Positions 62,401-64,000 of a stretch of DNA of 64,000 bases are shown one piece after another. The position numbers were made by a program, and so were the translations under genes. Origin of the DNA: Calliopsis andreniformis. Lineage: Eukaryota; Arthropoda; Insecta; Hymenoptera; Andrenidae. The stretch spans positions 12,502,961-12,566,960 of the forward strand of contig NC_135071.1 in NCBI RefSeq assembly GCF_051401765.1, in the 5' to 3' direction. Position 1 is the stretch's first letter, and each line of letters opens with the position of its first letter. The notes under the pieces were generated by a model that did no database searches, was not told the origin of the DNA, and saw nothing but the letters and a program-made list of their open reading frames with translations.

Positions 62401-63536
62401 TAAACAACGTTATTAAAAAACGTAAATATATAAATCCTATACACTTTATACGTTATTTTACCGAGACAAAGGAAACATTTTGTATTAATAGACGCTACAT
62501 AGACGCTCACTAAATAAAAAAGATTCGTCAGAAATAATATAACTTACAAAAAATTAGCGCTATAAATATGTACTTCCATATTAATGTCATAAATATGTAG
62601 GTACTTCGATTTTTCAGTTCTCGAAACGTAGAATCTAGGTCAGAAAAGAGAAATAGTAACGAAAAAATATTAAACCAATCTTGGGAGTCCCCTTTCATAA
62701 CAGTAACACGAAAAAATACAATTTCGTGATAAAAATTCACTAAAAAAAATAGTGAACGAAACGCTGCGTTTACCCAACTTCGGAGCTTAATGGGTAAAAG
62801 AAATATTGTTTGCAGGGCGAGTGCCATCGAATGGGATGCGACAATGTGTTATCATCAAAAAAAGTTTTCGACATGTGTGGAGTATGTGACGGAGATAATA
62901 CGAGCTGCGAGAACGTCATCAGCAAGTTTCAGCGAAAGCTTCGTCGAGGTCAGTCGAGGCACCGTTTCAAATCGAGTTATTAGAAGTGACGATGGAGTTT
63001 CCATCAAAGTCAGATAACCAAGAAGCAAGAACATGCCTAATTAGTTTAAAGGGAGAGGAATGGCGTGAGCGAAGTGATTAGTTGTTCAGTCGCTTCGCCT
63101 GAAGGAGCTAGACTCCGCGGTGTCCTTTTTCTTCTGCGACCTCTGACCCTTAGGACAGACTAGTTACAAACAACTTGCATTCGCGAAAAAATATCCACTG
63201 TCGTTTAATGAAACTCTTAATTAAGCTCTGATCTTGTAAAAATCACTGTGAATTCTTTGTATTCTTTCAGAAGTGACCCGCGTCGCTGTAATACCTCGAG
63301 AAGCTCATAATTTAATTATGAACATCACGGTAGTTGGTACCTCGTTGCATCCTCAAGATAATTTGACAATCGTGGTGGGAGACGGACGAAGAAGACGGAA
63401 CGTTCAGGAGAATTTAGTTTCTCGAAAACGAGATTTGATGATCGTGCACGGCGCTGCTTTTCGAATTCAGAAACGCGATAACAATATGTTCACTGTGAAG
63501 GGAAATGGAACAGCATTCGAGGATATCGTGACTTTG
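56486..63536 (+). CDS. ADAMTS metalloprotease, partial at 3' end, 12 exons seen
   Basis: Secreted zinc protease of the extracellular matrix. Exons: 56486-57032, 58079-58336, 58706-58830, 58925-59017, 59128-59363, 60494-60646, 60717-60830, 60901-61033, 61405-61571, 61707-62007, 62816-62948, 63271-63536; all phases agree, giving about 842 residues. Signal peptide 1-24; propeptide with [10 protein letters not shown]; basic RRRR near 193-196. The catalytic domain starts [15 protein letters not shown] near 280, with zinc motif HEVAHILGLTHD at 415-426, its codons split by an intron, and Met-turn VMAP at 444-447. Then come the disintegrin-like region ([12 protein letters not shown]), one thrombospondin repeat ([17 protein letters not shown]), the cysteine-rich region ending [12 protein letters not shown], and the spacer start. 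Active-site residues are intact. The fourth and sixth exons were found by family pattern. The sixth uses a weak GTCAGA donor. The rest lies beyond 64000. Confidence 0.9.
57033..58078 (+). other. First ADAMTS intron
   Basis: From GTGCGT donor to TTATTTATAG acceptor. AT-rich, only short open frames. Nothing else recognised. Confidence 0.7.
60001..60395. mobile_element. Inverted-repeat element in the ADAMTS intron after the zinc-motif exon
   Basis: Left end TGGGTGAGTTGAAGAACACT followed by ACAAGTCC; right end GGACTAGTACTGTCCTTCGA followed by CTCACCGA, its near-complement. About 395 bases, non-coding. The open frame 60050-60274 lies inside. A partial copy is in the Ly6 gene's second intron. Confidence 0.7.
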
Positions 63537-64000
63537 GTGAGTATTATACAGGGTGGTTCAGCGGATATTACGATCTTGATTTACATTGTTATTATGATAC
63601 GCAATCAAAAATGATTCAGATAGAGTCGAAAGGAAAGGAACACGTCCTGATGTTACTAATTTTTTTGTTGCTGGATGTGCATAGAACATATGAAGGTCGT
63701 TAATGTTTCTTTACACGAGATCTTATATTTTTTATCGTACCAATCAATGCAGCTTGATATTCTTTACAAACAAGTATTAACCTATTTATGACTAGAAATC
63801 ATCAGTTTAGTGTCATATTATGACTTAGGTTAGGCTTAAAACAGTTTGAAAACAAATTATTACATACCACATTAAACGTGACAATTAAAATATACTAAAT
63901 CTGCAATATTTGTTTTATAAACGAAAGCAGAAATTCGAATCATGTTAACATTATGACTACAATTTTTCTTATTATTTATGGAAAGTTTTAATTTGACACG
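63537..64000 (+). other. ADAMTS intron running off the window
   Basis: Starts with a GTGAGT donor after the spacer exon. AT-rich, no further exon seen. TACAGGGTGGTTCAGC near 63549 looks like one end of a repeat element. Confidence 0.6.

Overview
The window is AT-rich animal nuclear DNA with spliced genes, long introns and many short inverted-repeat transposons. The defensins are of the Defensin-2 type known from bees, so the source is most likely a hymenopteran insect, probably a bee. That assignment rests on family recognition, not on a search. Coding DNA makes up only a few percent of the window. There are three spliced genes of ordinary kinds, two small immune genes, one immune pseudogene, and a large amount of repeat-derived intron and intergenic DNA.

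Left part (1 to about 43.7 kb, minus strand). A serine/arginine-rich protein is encoded on the minus strand by exons at 1-696, 2587-2913 and 3742-4004, with a probable upstream exon at about 43589-43718. All the junction phases fit. The protein carries at least eight RRxS/RKxS sites of the kind used by cAMP-dependent kinase. It runs off the left edge. I cannot name it with certainty; a Radish-like neuronal protein is one hypothesis. The intron between 4004 and 43589 is about 39.6 kb long. It holds two complete two-exon defensin genes on the opposite (plus) strand, at 6357-7182 and 11314-12438, each with its own TATA box. A third, dead copy of the second defensin (exon 2 only, with a stop codon and a lost cysteine) lies about 38 kb away at 50249-50469.

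Right part (52.9 to 64 kb, plus strand). A small secreted, probably GPI-anchored Ly6/uPAR-fold protein (three exons, 52951-54334) is followed by an ADAMTS metalloprotease. I resolved twelve exons of the protease (56486-63536): signal peptide, propeptide, zinc protease domain, disintegrin-like region, one thrombospondin type 1 repeat, cysteine-rich region and the start of the spacer. It continues past the right edge.

The rest is intron and intergenic DNA. I found at least ten families of short non-autonomous inverted-repeat elements, several with two or three copies in the window. Two are of the TTAA (piggyBac-like) type and others of the TA (Tc1/mariner-like) type, including one 880-bp foldback element with very long arms. 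There is also a decayed mariner transposase fragment, a minisatellite and three local direct duplications. I saw no rRNA, convincing tRNA, CRISPR array or bacterial-type operon.
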